A DNA stretch of 64,000 nucleotides from VRUE01 sp963745915 (GCA_963745915.1 CAVUZA010000002.1:186001-250000), one strand, 5' to 3'; counted from the first letter of the stretch, positions 52,970-61,581 are shown. The notes: generated by a model from the sequence alone, not told the origin. Numbers and translations: made by a program.

Positions 52970-54074
52970 GCAGACGCTGGCCCTGCCGCCCCTTCCCGAC
53001 CAGAAGCAGAAGGGGTGGGAATTCACCGACCTCTCGAAGCTCGACCTCGACTCCTACGCGCCGGGCGCCGCGGCGGCCTCGATCGCGGGCGTCGAGGGGG
53101 CGACGGTGCTGCCCCTGGCTGAGGCGGCCGAGTCGCACCCGGAGTTGCTCGAGGGACGGCTGGGGGCGCTGGCCCCCGGCGAGGACCCCTTCGTCGCCCG
53201 CAACGACGCCGCCTGGCGCGACGGCGTCCTCGTCCACGTCGCCGCCGGGGTGCGGCTGAGCGAGCCGGTCAGGGTCGAACTGCCGCTTGCCGAGCCGGGC
53301 ACCGCGGTCGCCTGGCGCACGCTGATCGTGCTCGAGGAGGGCGCCGAGGCCGAGGTCTGGGAGCACTGGTCCTCGCCCGACGACGAGACCGACGCCCTGC
53401 TCAACTCGGTGGTCGAGCTGCACGTCGGCCAGGCCGCGACGCTGCGCTACGTCAACACCCAGGATCTCTCCGAGCGGGCCTGGATCTTCGCCACCCAGCG
53501 CGCCCGGGTCGAGCGCGACGGGCGGCTCGACTGGACCGCGCTCGGCTTCGGCTCGGGCAACGGCAAGGTGCGGATGGAGACCAACCTCGCCGGCCCCGGG
53601 GCCGAGGCGCGGGTGACCGGCGGCTACGCCGGCGGGCCGGGACAGCACCTCGACTACGACACCACCCAGGAGCACGCGGCGCCGAACACCAACTCCGACC
53701 TCGCCTTCCGCGGCGTGCTCGCGGCCGGGGCGACCGCCGTCTGGCGCGGGATGATCCGCGTCGACCCCGGCGCCCAGCAGACCGACGCCTTCCAGGAGAG
53801 CCGCAACCTGCTGCTCTCCCCCGCGGCCCACGCCGACGCGATCCCGGGGCTGGAGATCGAAGCCGACGACGTGCGCTGCACCCACGCCGCCGCGGTCGCC
53901 CAGGTCGACCGCGAGCAGCTCTTCTACCTGACCTCGCGCGGCCTCGACGAGGCGCTGGCCAAGTCGCTGATCATCGAAGGCTTCCTCGAGTCGCTGGTCG
54001 AACGGCTGGCCCCGGGGCCGGTGCGCGAGGAGATCTCCGCGGCGCTCGAGCGGCGCCTCGGCGAGATCCTCTAG
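52962..54074 (+). CDS. sufD: SufD Fe-S scaffold partner
   Basis: 370-residue partner of SufB and SufC. TTG start at 52962 inside the sufB end (LAEQTLALPPLPDQKQKGWE). Conserved SufD features: WEFTDLSKLDLDSYAPG near the start, HLDYDTTQEHAAPNTNSDL, WRGMIRVDPGAQQTDAFQES, RNLLLSPAAHADAIPGLEIE, DDVRCTHAAAVAQVDREQLF and FYLTSRGLDEALAKSLIIEG. Frame intact. It ends the second suf cluster. Confidence 0.96.
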   Translation: MAEQTLALPPLPDQKQKGWEFTDLSKLDLDSYAPGAAAASIAGVEGATVLPLAEAAESHPELLEGRLGALAPGEDPFVARNDAAWRDGVLVHVAAGVRLSEPVRVELPLAEPGTAVAWRTLIVLEEGAEAEVWEHWSSPDDETDALLNSVVELHVGQAATLRYVNTQDLSERAWIFATQRARVERDGRLDWTALGFGSGNGKVRMETNLAGPGAEARVTGGYAGGPGQHLDYDTTQEHAAPNTNSDLAFRGVLAAGATAVWRGMIRVDPGAQQTDAFQESRNLLLSPAAHADAIPGLEIEADDVRCTHAAAVAQVDREQLFYLTSRGLDEALAKSLIIEGFLESLVERLAPGPVREEISAALERRLGEIL

Positions 54075-54089
54075 CCGCCTCCCAGACCC

Positions 54090-54293
54090 CTACTCGTCCC
54101 TTTCGCGGCGCTCGCGCAGCTTGGTGCGGGCGATCGCGCCGAGGACGAAGAGCAGCGGCGGCAGGTAGAGGACCCAGAGCCAGTGCCCGACGTGGGCCAG
54201 GGGCGGGATGGTGAGTGCGACCACGCCGACAAGTATGGAGGCCCCGGAAACGACCGAGACCGCCGGCCTTGCGAGCGGCGGTCCCGGGGGCAC
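54090..54293 (-). CDS. Small two-helix membrane protein
   Basis: 67 residues, GTG start at 54293 or a later one. Two membrane helices (AVSVVSGASILVGVVALTIP; LWVLYLPPLLFVLGAIA) are followed by a charged tail (RTKLRERRERDE). No family recognised. It is convergent with sufD. The 54294-54420 stretch upstream holds no gene but is unusually A-rich and contains repeated CAAAAC-type runs. Confidence 0.5.
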   Translation of the reverse strand: MPPGPPLARPAVSVVSGASILVGVVALTIPPLAHVGHWLWVLYLPPLLFVLGAIARTKLRERRERDE

Positions 54294-54420
54294 TTCGGAG
54301 AGGGAGAGTCAAGTGAGTGGACTCGTCCTCAGTAAACCAAAAGTCAAAGCGCATCCATCAGTAAAAACCCGCGCAAAACATCCCCTTAACCCAAACTTCA
54401 TCGCAAAACGCGGCTTCGTT

Positions 54421-55818
54421 TCACCCGTTCGCGACCGAGAGCAGGTACATGCCGAAGCAGGTGAATGCGACCATCACCGCCAGCATCCAGTACTGCGAGC
54501 GCGAGGCCTGCCGGTAGTCGCCCCACAGCGCCGTGGCGCGGTCGTGGGCGAGGGTGAGGCCGGCGACGTGGCCTATAACCAAAGCCCCGACCTGTACGTA
54601 CCAGATCGCGTTGGCGCTGAGCAGCTTGAAGTCGATGCCCGAGGAGGCGGTGCCGAACAGGTCGGTACTCGCCGTCCCCAGCGGGTCGGAGAGCAGGTAG
54701 GTGAACTGGGCCTGCTCCTGGAAGACGAAGAGGCTGAAGTAGTGGGCGACGAGGTAGGCGAAGGCGATCGGGATCAGGGTGTGTGCGAATGCGGTTCGCA
54801 GGCGGGCGAAGTCGGGGGCGCCGCCGACGCTCGCCATCCCCCGCACGCCGATCAGGTAGACGAGCGCGACGCCGGCGAAGCAGAGCAGCATGAAGAGCGA
54901 GTCGGTGAGCCGCAGCGAGGTGGTGAGGCTGAAGCCGGCTTCGACCAGCCAGTCGAAGACCCGGGTGATCGCGCCCTTGAAGGCGCCCTCCTGGGCGCCG
55001 TCGAAGACCGTGGTCGCGATCGAGGCGACGGCCACGGCCAGCGAGCCGGGCACCGTCGCCCAGCTGGTCGAGGCGGCCAGCGGCAGGCGGCGGCCCAGCC
55101 GCCCGTCCTCGAAGGCGAAGGAGCCGAGGCGGGCGAACATGCCGAAGTAGACGGAGAAGACCTCGCCCGTCTGGCACCAGCGCTCGACCCCGAAGAGGCC
55201 CATCATCGCCAGCGTGTAGGCGCTGTAGAGGAGCGCCGCGGTGGCGGCCGGCTCGGGCGCGAGCCCGACCGCGACGCCGCCGCTGGCGCCGTAGACGACC
55301 TCGAGCCAGACGAAGGCGAGCAGGCCGGCGGCGGCCGGCCAGCGGCCGAGGCGCTCCGGGTAGGCGAGGTGGGCCGGGCGCTGGCCGGCGATCAGGGTGA
55401 AGCCGCCGCCGACCGCGCGGCCGACCGCGCGCCACGGGTTGAAGGGCCGGAAGACGTCGCCGAGCAGGACGCTGAACAGCGGGAAGCCGAGCCAGCAGGT
55501 GACGAAGATGAAGGTGAGGGCGAAGTTGCGGTCGGGCGCTTCGGTGCCCTTCAGCCCGGCGTAGACCGAGAGGCCGAGCAGGAAGACGCCGATCGCCCCG
55601 CAGAGCGCCTGCACCGGGAAGCTGGCCAGCGCGCGGGACAGCCCCGCCCCGAGGGGACGCCAGCGGTCCTCCTCGAAGCGGGGCTTGCGCCAGCCGACCG
55701 AGAGCGCGAAGAAGGAAACGATCAGGACGATCGAAGCCCCCCAGGCGAAGAGCCAAGCCGGGATCGGCAAATCCCGGCGGGCCAGCAGCGCGTGCGCTAT
55801 CGGCAGCCAGTGGATCAT
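54421..55818 (-). CDS. Polytopic membrane protein next to cupredoxin lipoprotein
   Basis: 465 residues with about ten membrane helices (for example FAWGASIVLIVSFFALSV, ALTFIFVTCWLGFPLFSVLL, TDSLFMLLCFAGVALVYLIG, TLIPIAFAYLVAHYFSLFVF). Conserved polar residues inside helices (His in VAHYF and VIGHVAGLTLAHD) could bind metal. I do not recognise a characterised family. It overlaps the cupredoxin/SOD-like lipoprotein gene by 4 bp, so it likely works with it at the membrane, possibly in copper handling (inference). Confidence 0.7.
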   Translation of the reverse strand: MIHWLPIAHALLARRDLPIPAWLFAWGASIVLIVSFFALSVGWRKPRFEEDRWRPLGAGLSRALASFPVQALCGAIGVFLLGLSVYAGLKGTEAPDRNFALTFIFVTCWLGFPLFSVLLGDVFRPFNPWRAVGRAVGGGFTLIAGQRPAHLAYPERLGRWPAAAGLLAFVWLEVVYGASGGVAVGLAPEPAATAALLYSAYTLAMMGLFGVERWCQTGEVFSVYFGMFARLGSFAFEDGRLGRRLPLAASTSWATVPGSLAVAVASIATTVFDGAQEGAFKGAITRVFDWLVEAGFSLTTSLRLTDSLFMLLCFAGVALVYLIGVRGMASVGGAPDFARLRTAFAHTLIPIAFAYLVAHYFSLFVFQEQAQFTYLLSDPLGTASTDLFGTASSGIDFKLLSANAIWYVQVGALVIGHVAGLTLAHDRATALWGDYRQASRSQYWMLAVMVAFTCFGMYLLSVANG

Positions 55819-56678
55819 GGGTTGACGGTGATTTCCGCCAGCTGCTGCTTGGCGCCCTCGAGCTCGACCTCGAAGATCCCTTCGATTTCGGCCGGGAAGG
55901 AGAAGCTGACCGAGCCGCCGGCCTCGACGTCCTTCATCAGGTCGTAGCCGTGCACGTGGACCTCGTCGGCGACGTCGGAGCGCACGGTGAACTCGATCTG
56001 GTCGCCGGCGCTGTAGGTGAGCTGGCGCACGCCGCCGACCGGCTCGCCGTTGCGGACGACGATCGTCGCGGCGGGGGTGGCTTCACCTTCGCCCGAGCCG
56101 TTCGACGCTTCTTCGCCGGAGCCGCCTTCGAGTTCGGCGCAGGCGATCTTGTCGGCGTGGCTGTGGCCGCCGTGCTCGTCGCCGTGCTCGCCCCCTGAGC
56201 CGTGCTCCATCGCTTCGTGGTCCATCGCCTCGCCTTCCTGTTCGGCCAGGTGGAGGACGATCGAGCCGGCCTCGCCGGCGGGAACTTCCTCTTCGTTGGA
56301 GGCGGTCGCATTGCCCTCGCCGCCGGCCGAGGAGGTGAGCGCGAAGTGGATCTCGTTGGGCGGCTCGTCGGAGCCGTTGGGGTCGAACTTGAAGTGCGGG
56401 CCGCCCGGGTCGGGTTGGTCGCAGCCCGCCGCGTGAACGTGGGCGACGTAATCGGTGTCGGGCCGCAGGCCGCTGAGCTGGATCGAGGCCTCGGTCCCGC
56501 CGCCGGTCCTTTCCAGCTCGGCTTCGCCGGACAGGTCGGCGTAGCCCGAGGGCGCTTCCGGCACCAGCTGGAACTGCCCGCTCACCGTTTCGTCGCTGCT
56601 GCCGCTGCCGCACGCAGCCAGGGCCACGCTCGCGGCCAGGGCGAACAGCACGGCGGCTGTCTTCGTCTTCCAATTCAT
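55815..56678 (-). CDS. Lipoprotein with SodC-like and cupredoxin-like domains
   Basis: 287 residues from ATG 56678, with AGGAG nine bases upstream. A lipobox follows (LFALAASVALAACGSGSS). The first domain resembles Cu,Zn superoxide dismutase: DYVAHVHAAGCDQPDPGGPH, FKFDP, NEIHFALTSSAGGEGNATAS, SIVLHL and ADKIACAEL. A His-rich insert (MDHEAMEHGSGGEHGDEHGG) sits within it. The C-terminal domain is cupredoxin-like (ATIVVRNGEPVGGVRQLTYS, EVHVHGYDLMKDVEAGG). Copper binding is likely; dismutase activity is unproven. Coupled to a membrane protein gene. Confidence 0.8.
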   Translation of the reverse strand: MNWKTKTAAVLFALAASVALAACGSGSSDETVSGQFQLVPEAPSGYADLSGEAELERTGGGTEASIQLSGLRPDTDYVAHVHAAGCDQPDPGGPHFKFDPNGSDEPPNEIHFALTSSAGGEGNATASNEEEVPAGEAGSIVLHLAEQEGEAMDHEAMEHGSGGEHGDEHGGHSHADKIACAELEGGSGEEASNGSGEGEATPAATIVVRNGEPVGGVRQLTYSAGDQIEFTVRSDVADEVHVHGYDLMKDVEAGGSVSFSFPAEIEGIFEVELEGAKQQLAEITVNP

Positions 56679-56777
56679 CGAAGCCATCTCCTCTCGAGTG
56701 CGTTTGCACGTCTCCGACCGCCCCACGGGCGACCGGATGGGGCGCGCTCCGTGGCGCGCCGGGTCGTTCGGGGACGG

Positions 56778-57014
56778 CTAGGCGGGCGGGGCCCGGCCCG
56801 AGAGGCCGCAGGCGAGCAGGAGGCCGCCGCGGACGGGATGCAGATCGAGCGCGACAGGCTGGAAGAGGCCGCGGCGGGAGGGGACGCGGGGGCGCCGCCA
56901 GGAGGAGATTTTCTCGCCCAGGCGCATCGCCGCCGCGTGGCCCGGGTAGCGACCGAGCAGCAGCGCGGCCAGCAGCAGGAGCAGCGGGATCAGGGCGATG
57001 ACGACCTCGAGCAT
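56778..57014 (-). CDS. Small membrane protein of the copper-like cluster
   Basis: 78 residues from ATG 57014. One N-terminal helix (MLEVVIALIPLLLLLAALLL) then GRYPGHAAAMRLGEKISSWR and a terminal RGGLLLACGLSGRAPPA. The pattern (helix, GRYPG, second helix ending GRAPP) looks conserved in actinobacteria, but I cannot name it. Same strand, 100 bp before the lipoprotein gene; probably part of the same unit. Confidence 0.6.
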   Translation of the reverse strand: MLEVVIALIPLLLLLAALLLGRYPGHAAAMRLGEKISSWRRPRVPSRRGLFQPVALDLHPVRGGLLLACGLSGRAPPA

Positions 57015-57080
57015 TGCTCCGTGAATCTAGCGGAATGTGCGCGCGGCCCGGTGCGACGGTCAGGCAATAGCGTTCGGCGG

Positions 57081-57890
57081 GTGCGCCCCGACCGCGACAA
57101 CATCGCCGCCCCCGACCTGCCCGAGGGGATCGAGTGGATCGGCGATGCGCCGCGCTCGATGCCGCTGCTGACCGCGGCCGGGCCGGTCCTCGTCCACTTC
57201 CTCGACTTCGCCCAGCTCAACAGCGTCCGCACCCTCCCCTACGTGGTCGAGTGGGAGCGCCGCTACCGCGAGGCCGGCCTGCGCACGATCGGCGTGCAGG
57301 CGCCGCGCTTCCCCTTCGGCGCCGACCCCGCCGTGGTCGGCGCCGGGCTCACCGAGCTCGGGGTCGAGTTCCCGGTCGCGATCGACGCCGACCGCCGCCT
57401 CTGGCACGCCTACGGCTGCGAGGGCTGGCCCAGCCTCTTCCTCTGGAGCCTCGGCGGAGCGCTGAGCTGGTTCCACTTCGGCGAGGGCGAGTACGCCGCC
57501 ACCGAGGAGGCGATCCAGGCGGAGCTGCGCGAGCAGGACGCGCTGCGCTCGCTGCCGGCGCCGCTGGCGCCGCTGCGGCCCAGCGACGCCCCCGCCGCCC
57601 GGGTGATGCCGCCGAGCCCGGAGGTCTTCCCCGGCGGCTCCTGGGAGCGGCCCTGGGACGGCGGGGAGCTCTCGGTCGACTACGAAGCCGGCGGCGCCCA
57701 CGCGACGGTCGAGGGCGAGGGCACGCTCAGCGTCGCCCTCGACGGCGGCGAGCCGGCGACGATCGCGGTCGAGCGCCCCGGCCTGTACACGCTCACCGAG
57801 CACCCCCGCCACGAGTCCCACGCCCTGCGCATCGACCCCTCCCCCGGCCTGCGCATCTGGTCAGTCAGCTTCGCCGCCGGGGTGCCGTAG
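57081..57890 (+). CDS. Thioredoxin-fold protein without redox cysteines (DipZ-like)
   Basis: 269 residues from GTG 57081. The N-terminal ~165 residues follow the DipZ/TlpA-like thioredoxin layout: VLVHFLDFAQLNSVRTLPYV, LRTIGVQAPRFPFGADPAVV, FPVAIDADRRLWHAYGCEGW PSLF and FHFGEGEYAATEEAIQ. Where DipZ proteins have the CxxC of ...TCINCLRTLPY, this reads AQLNSVRTLPY, so both cysteines are gone. A C-terminal ~85-residue beta domain follows, as in DipZ. No signal peptide. Non-redox role is inferred. Confidence 0.75.
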   Translation: MRPDRDNIAAPDLPEGIEWIGDAPRSMPLLTAAGPVLVHFLDFAQLNSVRTLPYVVEWERRYREAGLRTIGVQAPRFPFGADPAVVGAGLTELGVEFPVAIDADRRLWHAYGCEGWPSLFLWSLGGALSWFHFGEGEYAATEEAIQAELREQDALRSLPAPLAPLRPSDAPAARVMPPSPEVFPGGSWERPWDGGELSVDYEAGGAHATVEGEGTLSVALDGGEPATIAVERPGLYTLTEHPRHESHALRIDPSPGLRIWSVSFAAGVP

Positions 57891-57902
57891 GAACCGCAGC
57901 CC

Positions 57903-58334
57903 TCAGTGCCCGGGCCCGGTCGACTCCTCGCTCTCGCTCGGCTGCCCCGTGTGCTCGCAGATCACCTTCAGGTCGCGATCGAAGCTCCAGAGGATCACCC
58001 CTTCCCCGGCCTCCGCGGCGGCGGCGATCAGGAAGTCGACGGCCGGGCGACGATGGGCGCCGTCGGAGGCCTCGGCGAGCGCGCGCTGGACCTCGAGCGC
58101 GCGCTCGGCGCCCGCCTCGGTCAACGGCACCCGCTCCAGCGGCGCGAACAGCTGCTCGAACCGGGCGCGGTAGCCATCCCCGGTCTCGGGGCGGTGCATC
58201 GCCTCGAGGACGACCGGCACGCAGGTGACGACCTCGCCGGCCTCGTAGCGGGCGGCCAGCTTCTCCCTGATGTCGGCTCGCTCGCTGCGCTGCGCCCAGG
58301 CCCAGATCGACGTGTCGGCGAGGTAGAGAGGCAT
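57903..58334 (-). CDS. VapC-type PIN-domain toxin (second module)
   Basis: 143 residues from ATG 58334 (MPLYLADTSIWAWAQRSERA). PIN acidic residues are present: Asp in LADTSIWAW, Glu in VPVVLEAMHR, Asp in RRPAVDFLIAAAAEAG and Asp in ILWSFDRDLKVI. A likely RNase toxin. Its ATG overlaps the stop of the upstream antitoxin frame. Confidence 0.88.
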   Translation of the reverse strand: MPLYLADTSIWAWAQRSERADIREKLAARYEAGEVVTCVPVVLEAMHRPETGDGYRARFEQLFAPLERVPLTEAGAERALEVQRALAEASDGAHRRPAVDFLIAAAAEAGEGVILWSFDRDLKVICEHTGQPSESEESTGPGH

Positions 58335-58563
58335 CAGGCGCGAGGCCTGCGCAGCTCCGCCAGCTCGTCGGGGTCGATCAGGTCCAGCGCCCCCGACCGG
58401 ATCAAGCCGGCACCCCGCTGCAGCAGCTCCCCCGGCTGACGACGCGGAGCGCCTCGTTGACGGTCTCCTTGTAGCCCGAAGTCCCGAGCGCGGCGCGAGC
58501 CCCCTCGAACGCCGGCACCTCGATCTCGATCGTGGTCCTGTGGGTCTCGATAGCTGTCTCCAT
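58334..58563 (-). CDS. VapB-like antitoxin with frameshift
   Basis: Starts at ATG 58563 (METAIETHRTTIEIEVPAFE), continuing GARAALGTSGYKETVNEALR, which fits a VapB antitoxin DNA-binding domain. The frame then runs into a different end; shifting one base near 58438-58442 joins it to RQPGELLQRGAGLIRSGALD, LIDPDELAELRRPRA, the expected toxin-binding tail, which stops at 58334 overlapping vapC. Either an indel error or a naturally broken antitoxin. Confidence 0.65.
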
Positions 58564-58622
58564 GAGTCAAATATAGCCATTTTCAACTCGCTAATACATA
58601 TTCAGCGGAAATTTTTAGCTAT

Positions 58623-59651
58623 ATGGGCGCCGCGGTCGCCACCCTTCGCTTCAAGCGGCAGAAACGACGGCTATCGTCAATGGCGGTGGGGGCGCTGATC
58701 AGGCCATCTATGGGATTTTGGCTCGCGCTTTTGGCGCTGTGCCTGCCGGCCGCGCCGGCAGCCGCCGACGACGCCAACACTGTCCCTCCCAACCTCGAAC
58801 TCCACCCCTCGGGCGACGCGCGGGAACCACTTGGGATAAACGGCGGATCGCTCGCCTTCTACGAAACCGCCGAACCGGACGCGAGCTGGGGCTACACGGA
58901 ATCCAGCGCCGTGAGCTTCGAATGCTTCGTCGACGGCAGCCCGGTGAGATGCTCGAAGAGCTACTACGACGGATGCTGCTTCGCCGTGGTTCCTCTCCGG
59001 TCGCGAGTCGTCTGCCCGCGGAGGACGATCTCCTTCGCCCGCTCGCAATGCCCATCGGTGCGCAAACCGGAACCGTATGTGCCCGAGGGTCGCACCCCGG
59101 GGCTCGGCCCTTTCACCGGCTGGGTCCCGATGCCGGAGAACGTCTCCGACGGCGCGCACCGGATCACCGTCGTGGCAAGCGACGAGGACGGCAGCGACCC
59201 AACCCCACCGACCGTGATCGCCGTGGTCGACCGGACGCGGCCCGCCGCGCCGCGCATCGTCGCCAAGCCCCGCAAGGTCAGCCGCGACCAGACCCCGCGC
59301 TTCCGCTACGTGGGCGTCGACGAGAGACGCCTCTGGGACGGATACAACGATCCGTTCTCGGCGCGGCTGCAGCGCCTACGACCCCGTGGGGTGCCGATCG
59401 ACAATGCAAATCCGTTCGGCGATCACCTCGAGTGGCGAGGACCGCATTGCCGTCCCCGCCGCTGCCGGGAGCTCGCCTGGCCGGCGTACTCGGCCGAGAG
59501 CGAGGGCGGCACCAGCTTCAGCATTCGGGAGCACCTGCAGCCGGGCCTGTACGAGTTCAGCGTGGCTACGACCGACATGGCCGAAAACCGCTCGAAGCGA
59601 ACGCGGTACCGCTTCCGCGTCCTACGGCCGCTGCATCGTCCGGCTCGTTGA
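58623..59651 (+). CDS. Secreted protein of unknown function (Cys-rich)
   Basis: Up to 342 residues; the signal peptide is MGFWLALLALCLPAAPAAAD if translation starts at 58710, the ATG at 58623 adding a basic leader. The mature part has several Cys (SFECFVDGSPVRCSKSYYDG CC; CPRRTISFARSQCP) and beta-strand modules around TVVASDEDGSDPTPPTVIAV and YEFSVATTDMAENRSKRTRY, reminiscent of Ig-like surface domains. Family not recognised. Its end faces the secreted protein on the other strand. Confidence 0.65.
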   Translation: MGAAVATLRFKRQKRRLSSMAVGALIRPSMGFWLALLALCLPAAPAAADDANTVPPNLELHPSGDAREPLGINGGSLAFYETAEPDASWGYTESSAVSFECFVDGSPVRCSKSYYDGCCFAVVPLRSRVVCPRRTISFARSQCPSVRKPEPYVPEGRTPGLGPFTGWVPMPENVSDGAHRITVVASDEDGSDPTPPTVIAVVDRTRPAAPRIVAKPRKVSRDQTPRFRYVGVDERRLWDGYNDPFSARLQRLRPRGVPIDNANPFGDHLEWRGPHCRPRRCRELAWPAYSAESEGGTSFSIREHLQPGLYEFSVATTDMAENRSKRTRYRFRVLRPLHRPAR

Positions 59652-59682
59652 TGATTTAAACGCGGATACCGCGTACAAGTCT

Positions 59683-60561
59683 TCAGCGAGGGCGCCGAAC
59701 GATGAAGCCCGCGCTCAGCGCCCGGCGCGCCGGGCGCTGAGCGAAGGGGAGCGCATAGCCGCTGAACCGGTACTCGCCGGCGCCGGCTGTGGCCGGGACC
59801 CGAAAGGCGACGCACGGCGAAGCCTGACCGCCGCCGAGAGTCCAGCGGAAACGACGGATCGACCGGGGAGACGCCTGGAGGCGTGCGTACTCGACCCACT
59901 CGCCCGCTTCGCGTCGCTGCACCGCGATCTGCGGCCGCACGATGGCCCCCACCGTGCCCGTATTGCGGATTCGGGCTTGGACGACCCCGCCCGGAGAAAC
60001 GGCTCGACTGCTTGCGGCGAGCTCGAGCCGGACCCGCCGCGGCAGGACGCGAAAGTACTCGGAGTACCTGCCCAACACCTTGCCGCCGAGGTTGGCGAAG
60101 GCGATCTCGATGCGGAAAAACCCGCTCTCGGTAGCGGGGAACCCAAACTCGAGCTCGTTCAGATCCTGGACGTCGCCAAAAACCCGCTCAACGGTGCGCT
60201 CCGAGCGCAAGGGCCGGCCGCCCCGGTCGACGCGAGTGAGCGCTGCGCTCACTCGCCAGTTGAGGTGCAGCGTGCGCCGCCCAGCGCTCTTGGCGGCGAA
60301 CCGGTAGCCGATATGGCCGCCGACGAGGGCAAGCCTGCTGCCGAAGTTCAGCTTGTACATGCTGAGGTTGCGCGGGCCGAAGGGGAGTTCGCCTTCGGGC
60401 GGCGCGTGGTGCGGCGGCATTCCCCTGAGCGGGCCTTCGTCGTCGCGGATCGAGACGCCCCGGCAGAAGTCGGCTCCGGCTGCCGCAGCAGGGTTCGCAA
60501 AGCCGCCGAACCCGACCGCAAGACACGCAGCGCCGATGCAGGCCCAGGATGCCGTCCGCAT
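59683..60561 (-). CDS. Secreted protein of unknown function
   Basis: 292 residues with a signal peptide (TASWACIGAACLAVGFGGFA NPAAAA). Beta-rich: FGSRLALVGGHIGYRFAAKS, LHLNWRVSAALTRVDRGGRP, VRLELAASSRAVSPGGVVQA, RIRNTGTVGAIVRPQIAVQR, which resembles two Ig-like surface modules. No enzyme motif. It lies 4 bp after ispH on the same strand but is unrelated to it. Its 3' end contains a 32-bp palindrome. Confidence 0.7.
   Translation of the reverse strand: MRTASWACIGAACLAVGFGGFANPAAAAGADFCRGVSIRDDEGPLRGMPPHHAPPEGELPFGPRNLSMYKLNFGSRLALVGGHIGYRFAAKSAGRRTLHLNWRVSAALTRVDRGGRPLRSERTVERVFGDVQDLNELEFGFPATESGFFRIEIAFANLGGKVLGRYSEYFRVLPRRVRLELAASSRAVSPGGVVQARIRNTGTVGAIVRPQIAVQRREAGEWVEYARLQASPRSIRRFRWTLGGGQASPCVAFRVPATAGAGEYRFSGYALPFAQRPARRALSAGFIVRRPR
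59712..59743. repeat. 32-bp perfect palindrome
   Basis: Positions 59712-59743 are a perfect 32-bp palindrome centred on GGCGCGCC, inside the last ~20 codons of the 59683-60561 gene, just before the convergent region. It would form a very stable hairpin in both directions and could serve as a terminator for the two converging genes. Confidence 0.85.
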
Positions 60562-60565
60562 GACG

Positions 60566-61534
60566 CTAGGCGCGCGCCCCGGCCTCGTCGCGGATCTCCT
60601 TGGGCAGCATGAAGCGGACGTCCTCGTGGACGGTGCGCAGCTCGGAGACGTCTTCGGCGCCGCGCTCGCGGAAGAGGTCGACCAGCTGGGAGACCAGCTC
60701 CTCGGGGGCGCTGGCGCCGGAGGTGATGCCGACCGTCTCCACCCCGCGCAGCCACTCCTCCTGCACCTGGGTGTGGTTGTCGATCAGGTGCGAGTCGGCG
60801 CCGTGTTCGCGGGCGACCTCGACCAGGCGGTTGGAGTTGGAGGAGTTGGTCGAGCCGATGACGAGGACCAGCTCGCACTCGCGGGCCAGCTGCTTGACCG
60901 CGATCTGGCGGTTGGTCGTCGCGTAGCAGATGTCGTCGGACTTGCTGCTGACGATGCCGGGGAACTTGGCGCGCAGGGCGGCGATCACCTCGGCCGTCTC
61001 GTCGACCGAGAGCGTGGTCTGGGTGATGAAGGCGACCTTGGCCGGGTCGGGCACCTCGAGCTCGGCGACTTCGTCGGCGGTTTCGATCAGGACGATGCTC
61101 TCGGGCGCCTCGCCGGTGGTGCCTTCGACCTCCTCGTGGCCCTCGTGGCCGATCATGATGATCGTGTAGCCGTCGGCGGCGAAGCGGCGGGCCGAGACGT
61201 GGACCTTGGTCACCAGCGGACAGGTCGCGTCGATCGTGCGCAGGCGGCGGGCGGCGGCGTTCTCGTGCACCGCGGGGGCGACGCCATGGGCGGAGAAGAC
61301 GACCATCTCGCCCTCGGGCACCTCGGTCTCCTCCTCGACGAAGATCGCGCCGCGTTTGGCCAGCTCCTCGACCACGTGCTTGTTGTGGACGATCTCCTTG
61401 CGCACGTAGACCGGGGCGCCGTAGCGCTCCAGGGCGCGCTCGACCGTCTGCACGGCGCGGTCGACTCCGGCGCAGTAGCCGCGCGGCGCGGCGAGCAAGA
61501 CCCGCTTCGGGGCCTCGGTGGCGATCGAGGGCAT
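60566..61534 (-). CDS. ispH: 4-hydroxy-3-methylbut-2-enyl diphosphate reductase
   Basis: Fe-S enzyme for the last step of the MEP isoprenoid pathway. About 322 residues from ATG 61534 (MPSIATEAPKRVLLAAPRGY). Three cluster cysteines are visible: AAPRGYCAGVDRAVQTVERA, IDATCPLVTKVHVSARRF and SSKSDDICYATTNRQIAVKQ, with the substrate residues VVFSAHGVAP, GHEGHEEVEGTTGE and IGSTNSSNSNRL. The window also encodes its cofactor source (SUF). It may be followed by a co-transcribed secreted protein gene. Confidence 0.97.
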   Translation of the reverse strand: MPSIATEAPKRVLLAAPRGYCAGVDRAVQTVERALERYGAPVYVRKEIVHNKHVVEELAKRGAIFVEEETEVPEGEMVVFSAHGVAPAVHENAAARRLRTIDATCPLVTKVHVSARRFAADGYTIIMIGHEGHEEVEGTTGEAPESIVLIETADEVAELEVPDPAKVAFITQTTLSVDETAEVIAALRAKFPGIVSSKSDDICYATTNRQIAVKQLARECELVLVIGSTNSSNSNRLVEVAREHGADSHLIDNHTQVQEEWLRGVETVGITSGASAPEELVSQLVDLFRERGAEDVSELRTVHEDVRFMLPKEIRDEAGARA

Positions 61535-61581
61535 GAACGCAGAGTAGCTAGCCTTGCTGGATCGCAACTCAAGGTGGACAC

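Noticed and set aside
54421..55818. Naming the membrane protein as a pesticide (fenitrothion) hydrolase
   Set aside because: Similar proteins may carry such a label in databases, but I see no hydrolase motif and the context points to metal or redox biology.
54208..55947. 579-residue plus-strand frame across the membrane protein gene
   Set aside because: Antisense shadow; the minus-strand product has ten clear membrane helices and this one is charged low-complexity sequence.
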